Positions 1 through 10,149 of a DNA stretch of 64,000 bases are shown piece after piece. Under the pieces are notes generated by a model that saw only the letters and a list, made by a program, of their open reading frames with translations, was not told the origin of the DNA and did no database searches. How positions within the stretch are numbered: position 1 is the first letter of the stretch; each line of letters starts with the position of its first letter. Origin of the DNA: a virus; IMG/VR virus record IMGVR_UViG_3300031787_000010, positions 1-64,000 of that record; one strand, given 5' to 3'. Made by a program: the position numbers and the translations under genes.

Positions 1-2264
1 ACAATTTTCTTAAATATTTCAGGATTAAATCTACCATATACTTTTGTAAAGATTTCCTTTTTAGCCCGTTCAGTAATTCTCGGGTCGCCCATTACTTGGC
101 GAAGTTGAGTACCACTAATGTTCTTACCATCTACTGACAATTGAAATTCTGGTGCTACAATAAAGTACCCACGGTCAGCAAACCCTTCTGTTGATTTTCC
201 ATCTTCATATGGTCTAAAGTATTTACCTTTTGAACCCAATCGTTCTGCATCCTTCTGACTGACAGCGGTAACGTAAGTTGTGTTCGGTGGTAATTTTTCT
301 AATACTTCCGTTGGAGCATATGGATTTGCTACTTGAACTACGTGATCTTCTGGAACATCAAACATTGTTGTGATAATTTTGTGTTTTTCGTCAAACCCAA
401 ACGGAGAACGAACTGGGTCTGTAACATCTGATGAGGCAATATATACGTTGTCCTTACCAAATTTCTTTACCAATGCCTCATAAACACTATAATGTCCAGC
501 GTGAAATGGTTGGAATCGTCCAGCAAAGATAGCTACAGTACGTTTTGGTCCTCGTGCTTGTGTTTTATTTGCTACAGTTGGTTGTGCCGCAGGAGATGCT
601 TTACGTTCTGCTGCCTTTTCTGGTGATTCTGCTGGTTCGACTATTTCGGCTTTTCCAGCAGCAAACTTCAAGGTGCCTAAAATTTGGTTAACTGGGGCAA
701 ATGTGCCTGTAAACTTATAAGGTTTACCGTTATAGACGAACACCATACCTTCTGATGGAACGATGTTATCTACCCCTAACGCCTGTAGTCGTTCTACTTG
801 CTGTTGAAGTTTAGCTAATTTGTTCTGGTCATCGGTGTTTTGAAGTTCTCGGATAGTATCTAACACTTCTTTCTTTAATTGAGCAGCTAGTTGTGGATTA
901 TTAGAACCCAAGAAGTCCGTGACTCGACGCATTGCATCCGTACCTACTTGCAAGAAGGTACGTTCTAATGGTTGTGCTGCCTTACGTTGGAGACTTGGAA
1001 CGTGTTCACTTTCAAATTCTTTGACTTTCTTTTTCAGTTCTTTATCTTCAATATCTTTTGGGCCAAACTTCTTGATACCCATTGCCCAACGACCAATTAA
1101 TCCTTCTCGCTGTTCATCGGTTAAATCCCACCCCATTGCATCAATTTCACGACCCCACCATTCACGCTTGTACTCTTCAACAGTAGAATCGTCATCTAAT
1201 CTATACTCATTTTGCAATCGCTGAATACGACGAATATACTCTTGCATCTTTTTCTTGTTGCGAGAGGTATCTGTATCACTAAATGTAATGGTTTTTGGAC
1301 CAGAGATACCGAATGTTTTTTGCTTACTCGCATTTGCCTTCACTAATGCATCGTGTACGGCCTTTGCATCATCTTGTGAACGACCAATCTCTTCCCCCGA
1401 TTCGTCATATTCAATAGTTCCGTGAAATACCAATACTGATTTATCGTATGGTATAACGTTTTTTGTATCTGGAAAAATGATTTCCACATTCATAAACTTA
1501 CTACCGTTACCAAAAATAGCGTCACGTTGTTCAGGTGGCATTTTAGCAACTGCATCTCGTAAATCTTCTGCGGCTCCAGTAAAAGCTCGTTCAATATTGC
1601 CTCTACCCGCAAACATATTTCGGATACCAGCTACATCTAATGCATTTTGACCACGGTTCTTAACTTGTCCTTTGTTACGAGCAAACCGAATTTCCCCGTC
1701 ACGAATAGTAAATGCAATATTTTGACCATCTAATTTTTCGGTAACGGGAGCTTCTGCGTCTAATGCCCCCACCAATCCACGATGAATCATTTCTTTTACT
1801 TGGGCAAACGTCAACGAGTCATCTTCGTATGGATGTGCCATATGACCAGCGGCACCACCTTCCACAATCATACGAAATACTTCATTAACTTTATCTCTAC
1901 CGTGATCTTTTTTAGTTAAACGTGCGTTACCGTTATGTGGACCGTTTGGATGATGGACATCGTGATTTTTCATTTTAGTTTTTCCATGTTTTGCGACAGC
2001 TTTACGTCTGTCTCTGTTACGAGCAACACGATCATCTTGTGTCTTTTTTAGATATTGACGTACTTTTTCTCTATTTTTTTTATTATATCGACGCATACGG
2101 GTTGTACTAGAATCAGCTTCAATTAAATCATCATCATTGCGCTGTTCTACACCAGATTCATCGTCCACATATTTTAATGTAAGTGATTTTTTTAAAGTAT
2201 CTACAGGATGTTTGTGTTTACCTGTAAATTTAGGAATTGTATAATCTAGTACGTTTTCTTCCAT
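1..2264 (-). CDS. RNA-ligase-like / NMN-adenylyltransferase-like fusion protein (3' end outside window)
   Basis: Open frame of at least 754 codons from the ATG at 2264 (reverse strand) running off the window edge without a stop. The middle carries covalent nucleotidyltransferase motifs of the ATP-dependent ligase superfamily: motif I EKLDGQN (Lys177), a motif III-like FMNVEIIF, and a motif IV-like SEGMVFVY followed by YKFTG. The C-terminal part is a class I nucleotidylyltransferase domain: AIFAGRFQPFHAGH (HxGH at about 588-591) and ISGTQLR. The N-terminal 120 residues are very basic. Ligation or adenylylation of RNA coupled to NAD-type metabolism is an inference; the two catalytic signatures are seen directly. 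The motif V lysine pattern is weak, so the ligase half may be divergent. Confidence 0.75.
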   Translation of the reverse strand, partial: MEENVLDYTIPKFTGKHKHPVDTLKKSLTLKYVDDESGVEQRNDDDLIEADSSTTRMRRYNKKNREKVRQYLKKTQDDRVARNRDRRKAVAKHGKTKMKNHDVHHPNGPHNGNARLTKKDHGRDKVNEVFRMIVEGGAAGHMAHPYEDDSLTFAQVKEMIHRGLVGALDAEAPVTEKLDGQNIAFTIRDGEIRFARNKGQVKNRGQNALDVAGIRNMFAGRGNIERAFTGAAEDLRDAVAKMPPEQRDAIFGNGSKFMNVEIIFPDTKNVIPYDKSVLVFHGTIEYDESGEEIGRSQDDAKAVHDALVKANASKQKTFGISGPKTITFSDTDTSRNKKKMQEYIRRIQRLQNEYRLDDDSTVEEYKREWWGREIDAMGWDLTDEQREGLIGRWAMGIKKFGPKDIEDKELKKKVKEFESEHVPSLQRKAAQPLERTFLQVGTDAMRRVTDFLGSNNPQLAAQLKKEVLDTIRELQNTDDQNKLAKLQQQVERLQALGVDNIVPSEGMVFVYNGKPYKFTGTFAPVNQILGTLKFAAGKAEIVEPAESPEKAAERKASPAAQPTVANKTQARGPKRTVAIFAGRFQPFHAGHYSVYEALVKKFGKDNVYIASSDVTDPVRSPFGFDEKHKIITTMFDVPEDHVVQVANPYAPTEVLEKLPPNTTYVTAVSQKDAERLGSKGKYFRPYEDGKSTEGFADRGYFIVAPEFQLSVDGKNISGTQLRQVMGDPRITERAKKEIFTKVYGRFNPEIFKKI

Positions 2265-2302
2265 AATATTCTACTAAAAGTTGTTGTGTAGTTATAACAA
2301 TT

Positions 2303-4348
2303 TTATGTACATAAAAACTGACTTCCACCACAGTCTACATAATCCACGCATGCTAATACATAGGTTCCAAACGAACAATAATATAAATCTACCCCAAAAC
2401 AGGCATATGTGTCGTGTTGACACGAAGATGTCGGAGCAGGTGTAGGCGCAGGTGCTTCTGGTGATGGCGTTTCTGGTGATGGAGTTATTGGTGATGGTGT
2501 TTCAGGTGATGGCGTTTCTGGTGATGGAGTTATTGGTGATGGCGTTTCTGGTGATGGAGTTATTGGTGATGGCGTTTCTGGTGATGGAGTTATTGGTGAA
2601 GGAGTTATTGGCGAAGGAGTTATTGGCGATGGCGTATTTACACAAGAACCTCCACTACAAATTTGATCAGTTAAATCGCAATTTTGTACTGTGTAATTTG
2701 CTACCGTAGAACAGTTAGCAAATTGATAAGTGGTACATCCTACTAAATATAAATCTTTACAATAAAGTGAACCTATACACCCAACTGAACATGCTACTGG
2801 CGAAGGCGTTACCGGCGAAGGCGTTACCGGCGAAGGCGTTACCGGCGAAGGCGTTACCGGCGAAGGCGTTACCGGCGAAGGCGTTACCGGCGAAGGCGTT
2901 ACCGGCGAAGGCGTTACCGGCGAAGGCGTCACCGGCGAAGGTGTTGGTGATGGCGTTGGCGAAGGCGTCACTGGCGAAGGCGTTGGTGATGGAGTTGGTG
3001 ACGGCGTTACTGGCGATGGTGTTTTTGTTACAGATGGTGTTACTGTTCTAGTAATACTTGGCGTTCTAGTAATAGACGGTGTTACAGTTATTGATGGCGT
3101 AATACTTGCTGTTTTAGTAATACTTGGCGTTCTAGTAATAGACGGTGTTGTGGTAACAGAAGGTGTAATACTTGGCGTTCTAGTAATAGACGGCGTTGTG
3201 GTAACAGAAGGTGTAATACTTGGCGTTCTAGTAATAGACGGCGTTGTGGTAACAGAAGGTGTAATACTTGGCGTTGTAGTAATAGACGGTGTTGTAGTAA
3301 TACTTGGTGTAGTCGTAATAGATGGTGTAATACTTGCAGTTCTGGTAATAGATGGTGTTGTAGTAATAGATGGTGTTCTGGTAATACTTGGAGTTGTTGT
3401 AATGGATGGGGTTATACTTGGAGTTATAGTAATACTTGGGGTAGTGGTAATACTTGGAGTAATTGTAATTGATGGTGTAGTAGTTACTGATGGTGTAGTA
3501 GTGATACTTGGTGTTCTAGTAATAGAAGGCGTAGTAGTAATACTCGGTGTTTTAGTAATGGAAGGCGTTGTAGTTATAGAAGGCGTAATACTAGGTGTTG
3601 TGGTAATTGATGGCGTTGTAGTAATACTAGGTGTTGTGGTAATTGATGGCGTTGTAGTAATACTAGGTGTTGTGGTAATAGATGGTGTAATACTTGGTGT
3701 AGTTGTGATAGACGGTGTAGTTGTGATAGATGGGGTAATACTTGGGGTGGTAGTAATTGATGGCGTAGTGGTAATAGACGGTGTTGTGGTAATAGACGGT
3801 GTTGTGGTAATACTTGGAGTAATACTAATAGATGGAGTTCTAGTAATTGATGGCGTTGTAGTAATAGATGGTGTTCTGGTAATACTTGGAGTTGTTGTAA
3901 TGGATGGGGTTATACTTGGAGTTATAGTAATACTTGGAGTAATACTAATAGATGGAGTTCTAGTAATTGATGGCGTTGTAGTAATAGACGGCGTTTTAGT
4001 AACAGATGGTGTAGTAGTAATAGAAGGGGTAATACTTGGTGTTGTGGTAATAGATGGTGTTCTGGTAATACTTGGCGTTGTGGTAATAGATGGAGTAGGT
4101 GTAATTGATGGTGTTGTGGTAACACTAGGGGTAGATGTTATTGATGGTGTTGGTGTAATAGTTGGTGTAACTGATCTTGATGGAGTAGTTGTTTGTGTTA
4201 CAGTTGGTGTTATTGATGGAGTTTTTGTAAGTGATGGAGTTATTGTTACACTAGGTGTTATTGATGGAGTTGGCGTAGGCGTTACTACCATCATAAATCC
4301 AAAACCACGGGCTGCTGCAGCACCGATATTGTTTACAATAGGAGTCAT
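2303..4348 (-). CDS. Threonine/proline/serine-repeat virion protein with cysteine-rich C-terminal knots
   Basis: 681 residues. A short N-terminus rich in Ala and Gly (IGAAAARGFGFM) is followed by about 350 residues of TPSIT and TPSIR-type repeats, then TPSPV repeats, a cysteine-rich module (about ten Cys between roughly 530 and 585), TPSPE/TPSPI repeats, and a final Cys-rich module of about 40 residues. It starts 2 bases after the stop of the putative fibre gene upstream and shares the TPSP-repeat and Cys-knot architecture with the genes at 20244-22310. A stalk-like, possibly glycosylated adhesin or virion decoration is likely, but function is inferred from composition only. Reading frames on the opposite strand here are repeat artefacts. 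Confidence 0.7.
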   Translation of the reverse strand: MTPIVNNIGAAAARGFGFMMVVTPTPTPSITPSVTITPSLTKTPSITPTVTQTTTPSRSVTPTITPTPSITSTPSVTTTPSITPTPSITTTPSITRTPSITTTPSITPSITTTPSVTKTPSITTTPSITRTPSISITPSITITPSITPSITTTPSITRTPSITTTPSITRTPSISITPSITTTPSITTTPSITTTPSITTTPSITPSITTTPSITTTPSITPSITTTPSITTTPSITTTPSITTTPSITTTPSITPSITTTPSITKTPSITTTPSITRTPSITTTPSVTTTPSITITPSITTTPSITITPSITPSITTTPSITRTPSITTTPSITRTASITPSITTTPSITTTPSITTTPSITPSVTTTPSITRTPSITPSVTTTPSITRTPSITPSVTTTPSITRTPSITKTASITPSITVTPSITRTPSITRTVTPSVTKTPSPVTPSPTPSPTPSPVTPSPTPSPTPSPVTPSPVTPSPVTPSPVTPSPVTPSPVTPSPVTPSPVTPSPVTPSPVACSVGCIGSLYCKDLYLVGCTTYQFANCSTVANYTVQNCDLTDQICSGGSCVNTPSPITPSPITPSPITPSPETPSPITPSPETPSPITPSPETPSPETPSPITPSPETPSPEAPAPTPAPTSSCQHDTYACFGVDLYYCSFGTYVLACVDYVDCGGSQFLCT
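2799..2940. repeat. 15-bp tandem repeat coding for TPSPV units
   Basis: About nine and a half near-perfect copies of a 15-bp unit (GGCGAAGGCGTTACC as read on the plus strand). They encode the Thr-Pro-Ser-Pro-Val repeats of the reverse-strand gene. Longer, less exact repeats of 30-36 bp fill 2455-2640 and about 3040-4130. Slippage at such arrays would change stalk length. Confidence 0.9.
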
Positions 4349-4350
4349 AA

Positions 4351-6975
4351 TTACAAAAACATTACTTGTGATGCAAACACTGTAAACGTTGCATTTGCTG
4401 TTTTTATGATGGTGTAGGTGTAAATGTCTACAGCATTAGTGTTTCCCGACGAAGGAACTGCACCACCTTGCCATTTTGGTGTTATAACGTTTCCATCTAT
4501 AGTGTGAGATGTTGGATAATATCCAGTACTACCGTTTGTTACTAAAAACGCCAGTGTCAACGTTTGTCCAACTGCCATCAAAGTATTTAATGAAGTTGTA
4601 GAATCTCCTCTAAAATTCAAGGTCCAATTATTGGTAGAATTTAAAGTATAATATAACACCACCTGTTTAGCAATGTCGTAATTTATTGTACCCGTGGCTG
4701 CAGTATTTTGAATTTGTGCTTTTTCTAAAATAGCCTGCATTGCTGTTGTTCCAGTAACATCTAATCCACTTCCAGACACCGTAAGAGAACCCGTTATCAA
4801 CGCAGATCCACTGTATGGAAATGCGTTTTCAGCAAATTCTGCATAGCTTGCGGTAACAGCATTACTTATGTTTCCTAAAAATGATCCACTAAACGAACCA
4901 GTTAAATTTTCTGTGACGTTTAGAAATGCTCGTACTAAAATATTAGATTGACTTGGTGGTGCGGAAATGAAAGATAATGTTGTACCAGATATACTATAGT
5001 CTATTGTTTCTGTATATGTTAAGCCATCAACTGACACTATAATTGATGTAGAGTCATATGGCTTTGACAAAGCAAAATTATTTGTAATAGCATCACCAAC
5101 AAATGTATCCGTTTCAATTGTAAATGGATAACTGCCACCACTTCCAGATACAGCGTCTGAACCTACAAAGTATGTTGGCAATGATACTGTAGATATTCCT
5201 ATAGAGTTGTTATTGATATCCAGATATTCTGCTTTAAACGTTACAAACTTATTTCTATAATTTACGTTAGGGATTAATGTATCAAATTCATCTGGACTAA
5301 AGAATGGTTCTGTTGCTGGTTTGATGGATACATTTGCTATATCCCAAAATCCCCCATAAACTATAAATCGTAAAGCAAACGTTCCAACTTCCTTGGTTTT
5401 TGGAATAAAATTATATTCTAATGTTTCAAAATTTTGTCTTTGAAAAGTCTGCGATGGTGTTATTGTCGCTAATCTTTGACCTCTTGGATCTGTACCTAGT
5501 ACTTTAGAACCAGACAATGGAATTAAATAAACTTCCATAGAATAATCTGATTGATTTAGTGTAATTGAACCGGAAGTTCTGGATACAAACGCTTCAAACG
5601 ATAAAGTATATTCTGTTTGTGGGAATAGTTGTAGAGAGGATGAAGCACGAGTTCCAATAAAGTACGAAACATCATTTTCAAATGTAGTATTACTACTAGA
5701 AATTGGTGGATTGGCGTTTACAGAATCTAGTAAGTTTATACAACATTGATTTAAAAAATTTGACGTTGTTATTAACGAAGAAGATAAATAATAATCTGGA
5801 ACAGAATCCGGGTGATCGGTTTCTGGAAATTTTTGTAGTGACATAGTAGCACTATACCAGTATGTGTCTATATCAATTTCTCTAAATTTTCCAACTTCTG
5901 CTATTTTACTGCCACTATCAACTGCTAATAATTCACTAACATTTGAACGTACATCACCTAATACGACAAACTCACCTGGTTCTGTTGCTGGCTTATACGA
6001 CAGTCGTATTTTGTTAATTTCACCTGATATAGTATTTAAGTTTACTAGTCGTATTTTAGCGAAGGATATTGCTTCTTTTGTTAAGAAAGTTTGTAATTGA
6101 TTGTATTCAATATTTAAACTACTTGTCAAGTTTACATTATTTGATTTATTAATTGCAGTGGAATATTGACCACTACTACTAATAAATCCACTTAATATTA
6201 AATTATTTTTATCCGTGTATATCAACGAACCTTCTGACTCAGCGAAACTTCTATTATATATTCGAGTTATTGGTAGATTTATACTAGCAGTTTCTGCACC
6301 ATTAGGTCCATCGTATTTTATTGACCCAGTAACAACTCCGCCTAAATAATCAGAAAAAAATCTAGTACTAGTATCCGGTCCATTTATTTTTAACAAATAT
6401 CCGTTTGGAAACACACTAAAATATTTAGGTGAGATTTGTAAATCAACTTGTTCTTGTGCGGATTGAGTAAAAGCAGAAGAACTTGGTGCAAGATAAAATT
6501 TTTCCTCTACTATAAGTTCAGGCGAACGTAAAAATCTTATAGGTGTTCTATTTTCTACTAAAGGTGAAATTACTACATCAGAAATCCATCGAACATTAAA
6601 TTTATCAGACCATTCAGATGGAATAGGTTTTCCATCGATATAGGTATCGGCACATCCTAATATAACAATCTTCCCAGGTCCAATAGGCGTATCTGAATAA
6701 ATTTCTACTTGAATTAATCGTGAATTACCTTCAACAAACGATTGAACCGGTACGCTGTATACTGTATCTCCATCTGAATTTAATATTTCTACTAAAATTT
6801 TAGAATTTGGTCGCAGAACACCGGCGCCCGCAATGAGAAACGCATTGCGGCCGCCGTAGAAATATCCATCAAATTGTGATATTTTAAAGTATTCTGATCG
6901 AGTCCCTTTATCTTCAATTAATACATTATATTTAATAAGATTAAGGGGTTGTATCGATTTTCGTGTACGCGCCAT
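4351..6975 (-). CDS. Large virion protein, probable tail fibre or appendage
   Basis: 874 residues, beginning MARTRKSIQPLNLIKYNVL after an ATG 12 bases from the next upstream gene. Rich in Ser, Thr and Asn, with no membrane segment, like fibrous phage proteins. Around residues 625-690 is a beta-rich module (DTFVGDAITNNFAL ... VDGLTY) of a kind seen in appendage proteins of marine phages. The last 130 residues (from about TGTTAMQAILEKAQ to FASQVMFL) resemble a C-terminal module of aquatic-phage fibres. Recognition is by general similarity, and the receptor-binding role is inferred from position next to repeat adhesins. Confidence 0.65.
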   Translation of the reverse strand: MARTRKSIQPLNLIKYNVLIEDKGTRSEYFKISQFDGYFYGGRNAFLIAGAGVLRPNSKILVEILNSDGDTVYSVPVQSFVEGNSRLIQVEIYSDTPIGPGKIVILGCADTYIDGKPIPSEWSDKFNVRWISDVVISPLVENRTPIRFLRSPELIVEEKFYLAPSSSAFTQSAQEQVDLQISPKYFSVFPNGYLLKINGPDTSTRFFSDYLGGVVTGSIKYDGPNGAETASINLPITRIYNRSFAESEGSLIYTDKNNLILSGFISSSGQYSTAINKSNNVNLTSSLNIEYNQLQTFLTKEAISFAKIRLVNLNTISGEINKIRLSYKPATEPGEFVVLGDVRSNVSELLAVDSGSKIAEVGKFREIDIDTYWYSATMSLQKFPETDHPDSVPDYYLSSSLITTSNFLNQCCINLLDSVNANPPISSSNTTFENDVSYFIGTRASSSLQLFPQTEYTLSFEAFVSRTSGSITLNQSDYSMEVYLIPLSGSKVLGTDPRGQRLATITPSQTFQRQNFETLEYNFIPKTKEVGTFALRFIVYGGFWDIANVSIKPATEPFFSPDEFDTLIPNVNYRNKFVTFKAEYLDINNNSIGISTVSLPTYFVGSDAVSGSGGSYPFTIETDTFVGDAITNNFALSKPYDSTSIIVSVDGLTYTETIDYSISGTTLSFISAPPSQSNILVRAFLNVTENLTGSFSGSFLGNISNAVTASYAEFAENAFPYSGSALITGSLTVSGSGLDVTGTTAMQAILEKAQIQNTAATGTINYDIAKQVVLYYTLNSTNNWTLNFRGDSTTSLNTLMAVGQTLTLAFLVTNGSTGYYPTSHTIDGNVITPKWQGGAVPSSGNTNAVDIYTYTIIKTANATFTVFASQVMFL

Positions 6976-6987
6976 TCATATCCCCAA

Positions 6988-9900
6988 TTACACCGAAATT
7001 TGCGAGTACCCATCCTCCTTGCGAATTTCGATTAAGTTATCTACCATGTCTCGTGCACTCTCCAAGTGACTTACTATAAGTATAAAATCAAAATGAGTTT
7101 TGAGGATATTAAACAATGTTTGCATGGAATGAAGATTATCTGCGTCCAATACTCCGAATCCTTCGTCAATAATCATAAAGTTGGACTTGGGGAGATTCGA
7201 AGCGTTCATTAATGCGACACGGATTGCCAAGCTACTGACAAATCGTTCCATCCCCGACGAGTTTTCCAGCGGCCAGATACGGTCATTATCATACGTTAGC
7301 TTTCCGCTGATGTTCTTACCATCCACCTCTAGCGACACAGTAAAGTCTACAATCTGTGATAAAATCGTATTAATCTCTGCTTCAATATTTGGAATAGCCT
7401 TACTCATCAATTCATACGGCACCCCGTCACGACCAACTGCCATCATATAATGGTTATAGGCTTCGTAGGTTGTTTCCAATTCTTCGGCTTCCTTTAGTTT
7501 TGCTAATAGTTCTTCCTTTTTTGCCTTTAATACAGAGATTGTGCCGTGGATTTCACGAAGTCTATTATCAACTTTTTGTAAAGCCTTTTTGTTTTCCGCA
7601 ATCTTCTGTTGAATCTCTTCTAACTTACTATCAATATCTGCATTATATAAGATATTTTCTTCGTTGGTCTTATATGTTACGATATCCGATTCGACGGCTG
7701 AAATTACATTCTGTGTCTTTTCTTGTGCAAGTGTTAGGGTGGCAAGAGCTGTCTCGGATTCGTTCAATTTTTGCTTCCACGTATTGATTGTATCCTTTAA
7801 CTCTTGTGCTTCTTCATATTCCTTTTTGTCATTTTCCAACGGTTCCATCTGTTCAATAATTCTGGTGATAGAATCTTCTTGAATTAACCGTTTGGCGTTC
7901 AACTCATCCAACTCAGCGTTTACTGCCGTTAAATCTTCGATAACTGAAGCGTTGTTCGCAACACAAACATCACACTTCGGATTGTACTTATACCCCGATA
8001 GTTTAGTCTTAAACTTGTCCTTCTCTTCTATCTTGGTGTTAACAACACGAAGGGCGCTATTTCCCTTACTTAACAAATCATTTAACTTGTTCCAGTTTGC
8101 AATAGACTCTTCTAGTTTAGCAATATCATATTGTTCAAAGTCATCCTCTACCATCTTTAATTCATTACGTTCCGATTGTACCTTCATATCGGTGTATGAC
8201 ATATCTTCTTGAATCTTCTTCAACTTGGTCTGATGCTTTTTAAGTGTTGATTCTAGTTCGTCAATATCTCCCGATGTTTCGGGTACGGGGCGTTTTAATG
8301 TATGTTGTACTTTATACTCTTCATTCAGTCCAAGTATAAAGTTTTCATAGTATTCTTTTTCTTCTTCCACCTCTGTCATTACAACTGACTCGGTAGTTAA
8401 TTTATTCTGCGTTTCAGCAATCTGGTCGGTGACATCAGACTTTTTAAATCGCTTGAGGACGCCGGAGATTTCTTTACTCTCTCCGTGAGCCGCATCAAAC
8501 AGTTTATCAAATACATTCAATCCCATAAACTGAATAAGTAAGTCTTTTCGTTCCGAGTGTGATTTGTCGATGAAGAGGGCATTACTGTTTTGACTACTCA
8601 ATGCTGTCATCACGAAATCTTCATAGGTTCCCACATACGAACGAATGCTAGCGTTCGTATCTCGTCGGTCCTCACCGTTGAGATTGAGTTTGTCTCCGTT
8701 GTCTTGCACCTTCCAAAATGAGGCATCAACCTTGACATCACCATTCTTCTTTCTGGTACCAACCCGCTTAATACCAAACACTTCGTTGTTAATTTCAAAT
8801 GTGAGTTCACATTCAAAGCTATCTTTTCGGTTATTGATGATGTGGTCACCCTTAAACGCACGTGGAGTCTTGTCATAGAGACAGAACATCAACGCATCCA
8901 TAATAGAACTTTTTCCAGAAGCGTTTGGTGCGAATACACCATACACACCCTTCATGTCGGTGAAGTCAATTTCGTTATCTTCCCCATACGAGAACATATT
9001 GGAGAAGGTAAACTTCAGCGGACGCCAATGGATATTACGAGAATGATCATCGTGTGCAATCTTCCCGTTCAAATCCTTGTTAATCTTTTCAATTGCCCGT
9101 AACACATCGGGATCCAATGTAGAATAATTACGTCCTAACCATTGATTGATGAGTGTATTCTGTGTCGGCACGTCTGTTAAATCTAACGCATCGTGTGTCG
9201 CATTTGCGAGACGAGTAACTGTCTTGTTAAATCGATTCTTACTGACACTCAATTCGATGATGTTGTAGTTGTTTCGCAGTGTGGTAATAATTTTCTTGAC
9301 TTGTGTGTTTTCCAAATCACCTGTAAACAGACGCATTCTGGCGTTCTTGGGCATATTCGCAGGGTATGTAATCTTTGTATCATGTACTTCAAGTGTTACA
9401 TATCCGTAGTCATTTTCAAGTGGGATAAATTCAAAACTCTTTGACGGAATATCCCAGAGACACCAACCGTGATTCTCGAGCGTCTCTCCGTGGTTCTGTT
9501 GAATAAGACTTGAAGCATAGACAATAATTGGGTCAGCTTCCTTAAGAACTTGATGCTTGTGAATGTCTCCGAGCATAACGATATCATACCCATTGAATGA
9601 ATCAACGTGTACGTGGCGATTAGTAATGGTAAAGTTTGCGTCGGTAGTAGAACCGTGCACCGGCCCGTGATAGAGAGCAATTTTTGTTCCTTCGTCAATC
9701 TCATCAGCGGTTGGCCAGTTCTCTTGTTCGTCAAAGATAGAACACACCGCAAACGTGGTATCAGCAACCTCGACCAATGCACTTTCTCTTACATAATAGA
9801 GATTGGGATGTTGGAGGTTGTTTACGATGGGTGTAAGTGCATCCATACGATTTGTATTTGCAAGATTACAATCGTGGTTACCTGCAATCATAATGGTCGG

Positions 9901-10149
9901 TGCAATATCCGAAATAGTCTTTAAGAAACGAGAAGTCACCTCAACCATTTCTGGACTCATATCGGTTTTAGCGTGAACGATGTCACCGGCTAATACGATG
10001 ACAAAGTTCTTCAACTGCTTATCACGAATGTCTTGATATAAACGACTAAATGCCTGCTCATATTCATCGTGTCTACGGAACAAACGAATATGGATATCGG
10101 CTAAATGTATAACGTGCTGTAATTTCTTAAACGGAACTTTTATTTTCAT
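6988..10149 (-). CDS. gp47/gp46: Fused Mre11-like nuclease and Rad50-like ATPase (gp47-gp46 fusion)
   Basis: One uninterrupted 1053-residue frame holds both halves of the phage recombination nuclease. The N-terminal half is an SbcD/Mre11-type metallophosphoesterase: HLADIHI (Asp18, His20), AGDIVH, AGNHDCN and a later LGDIHKH. From about residue 375 follows an SbcC/Rad50-type ATPase: Walker A in APNASGKSS (about 405-415), coiled coils around a CDVC zinc-hook motif (about 724), a signature-like SSGMERF (about 964) and Walker B FMIIDEGFGVLD (about 990). In T4 these are separate proteins, gp47 (339 aa) and gp46 (560 aa), which process DNA ends for recombination-dependent replication and degrade host DNA. 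Its stop lies 12 bases before the fibre gene; its start overlaps the primase stop by 4 bases. Confidence 0.93.
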   Translation of the reverse strand: MKIKVPFKKLQHVIHLADIHIRLFRRHDEYEQAFSRLYQDIRDKQLKNFVIVLAGDIVHAKTDMSPEMVEVTSRFLKTISDIAPTIMIAGNHDCNLANTNRMDALTPIVNNLQHPNLYYVRESALVEVADTTFAVCSIFDEQENWPTADEIDEGTKIALYHGPVHGSTTDANFTITNRHVHVDSFNGYDIVMLGDIHKHQVLKEADPIIVYASSLIQQNHGETLENHGWCLWDIPSKSFEFIPLENDYGYVTLEVHDTKITYPANMPKNARMRLFTGDLENTQVKKIITTLRNNYNIIELSVSKNRFNKTVTRLANATHDALDLTDVPTQNTLINQWLGRNYSTLDPDVLRAIEKINKDLNGKIAHDDHSRNIHWRPLKFTFSNMFSYGEDNEIDFTDMKGVYGVFAPNASGKSSIMDALMFCLYDKTPRAFKGDHIINNRKDSFECELTFEINNEVFGIKRVGTRKKNGDVKVDASFWKVQDNGDKLNLNGEDRRDTNASIRSYVGTYEDFVMTALSSQNSNALFIDKSHSERKDLLIQFMGLNVFDKLFDAAHGESKEISGVLKRFKKSDVTDQIAETQNKLTTESVVMTEVEEEKEYYENFILGLNEEYKVQHTLKRPVPETSGDIDELESTLKKHQTKLKKIQEDMSYTDMKVQSERNELKMVEDDFEQYDIAKLEESIANWNKLNDLLSKGNSALRVVNTKIEEKDKFKTKLSGYKYNPKCDVCVANNASVIEDLTAVNAELDELNAKRLIQEDSITRIIEQMEPLENDKKEYEEAQELKDTINTWKQKLNESETALATLTLAQEKTQNVISAVESDIVTYKTNEENILYNADIDSKLEEIQQKIAENKKALQKVDNRLREIHGTISVLKAKKEELLAKLKEAEELETTYEAYNHYMMAVGRDGVPYELMSKAIPNIEAEINTILSQIVDFTVSLEVDGKNISGKLTYDNDRIWPLENSSGMERFVSSLAIRVALMNASNLPKSNFMIIDEGFGVLDADNLHSMQTLFNILKTHFDFILIVSHLESARDMVDNLIEIRKEDGYSQISV

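Noticed and set aside
2452-3051. Plus-strand frames rich in Ala/Leu/Val over the repeat region
   Set aside because: Simple consequence of the 15-bp repeats read in another frame; no ribosome sites.
3150-4385. Long plus-strand reading frame opposite the Thr/Pro/Ser-repeat gene
   Set aside because: It is a mirror of the repeat array (GVLVIDGVVV repeats); the reverse-strand frame has proper start, Cys modules and gene context.
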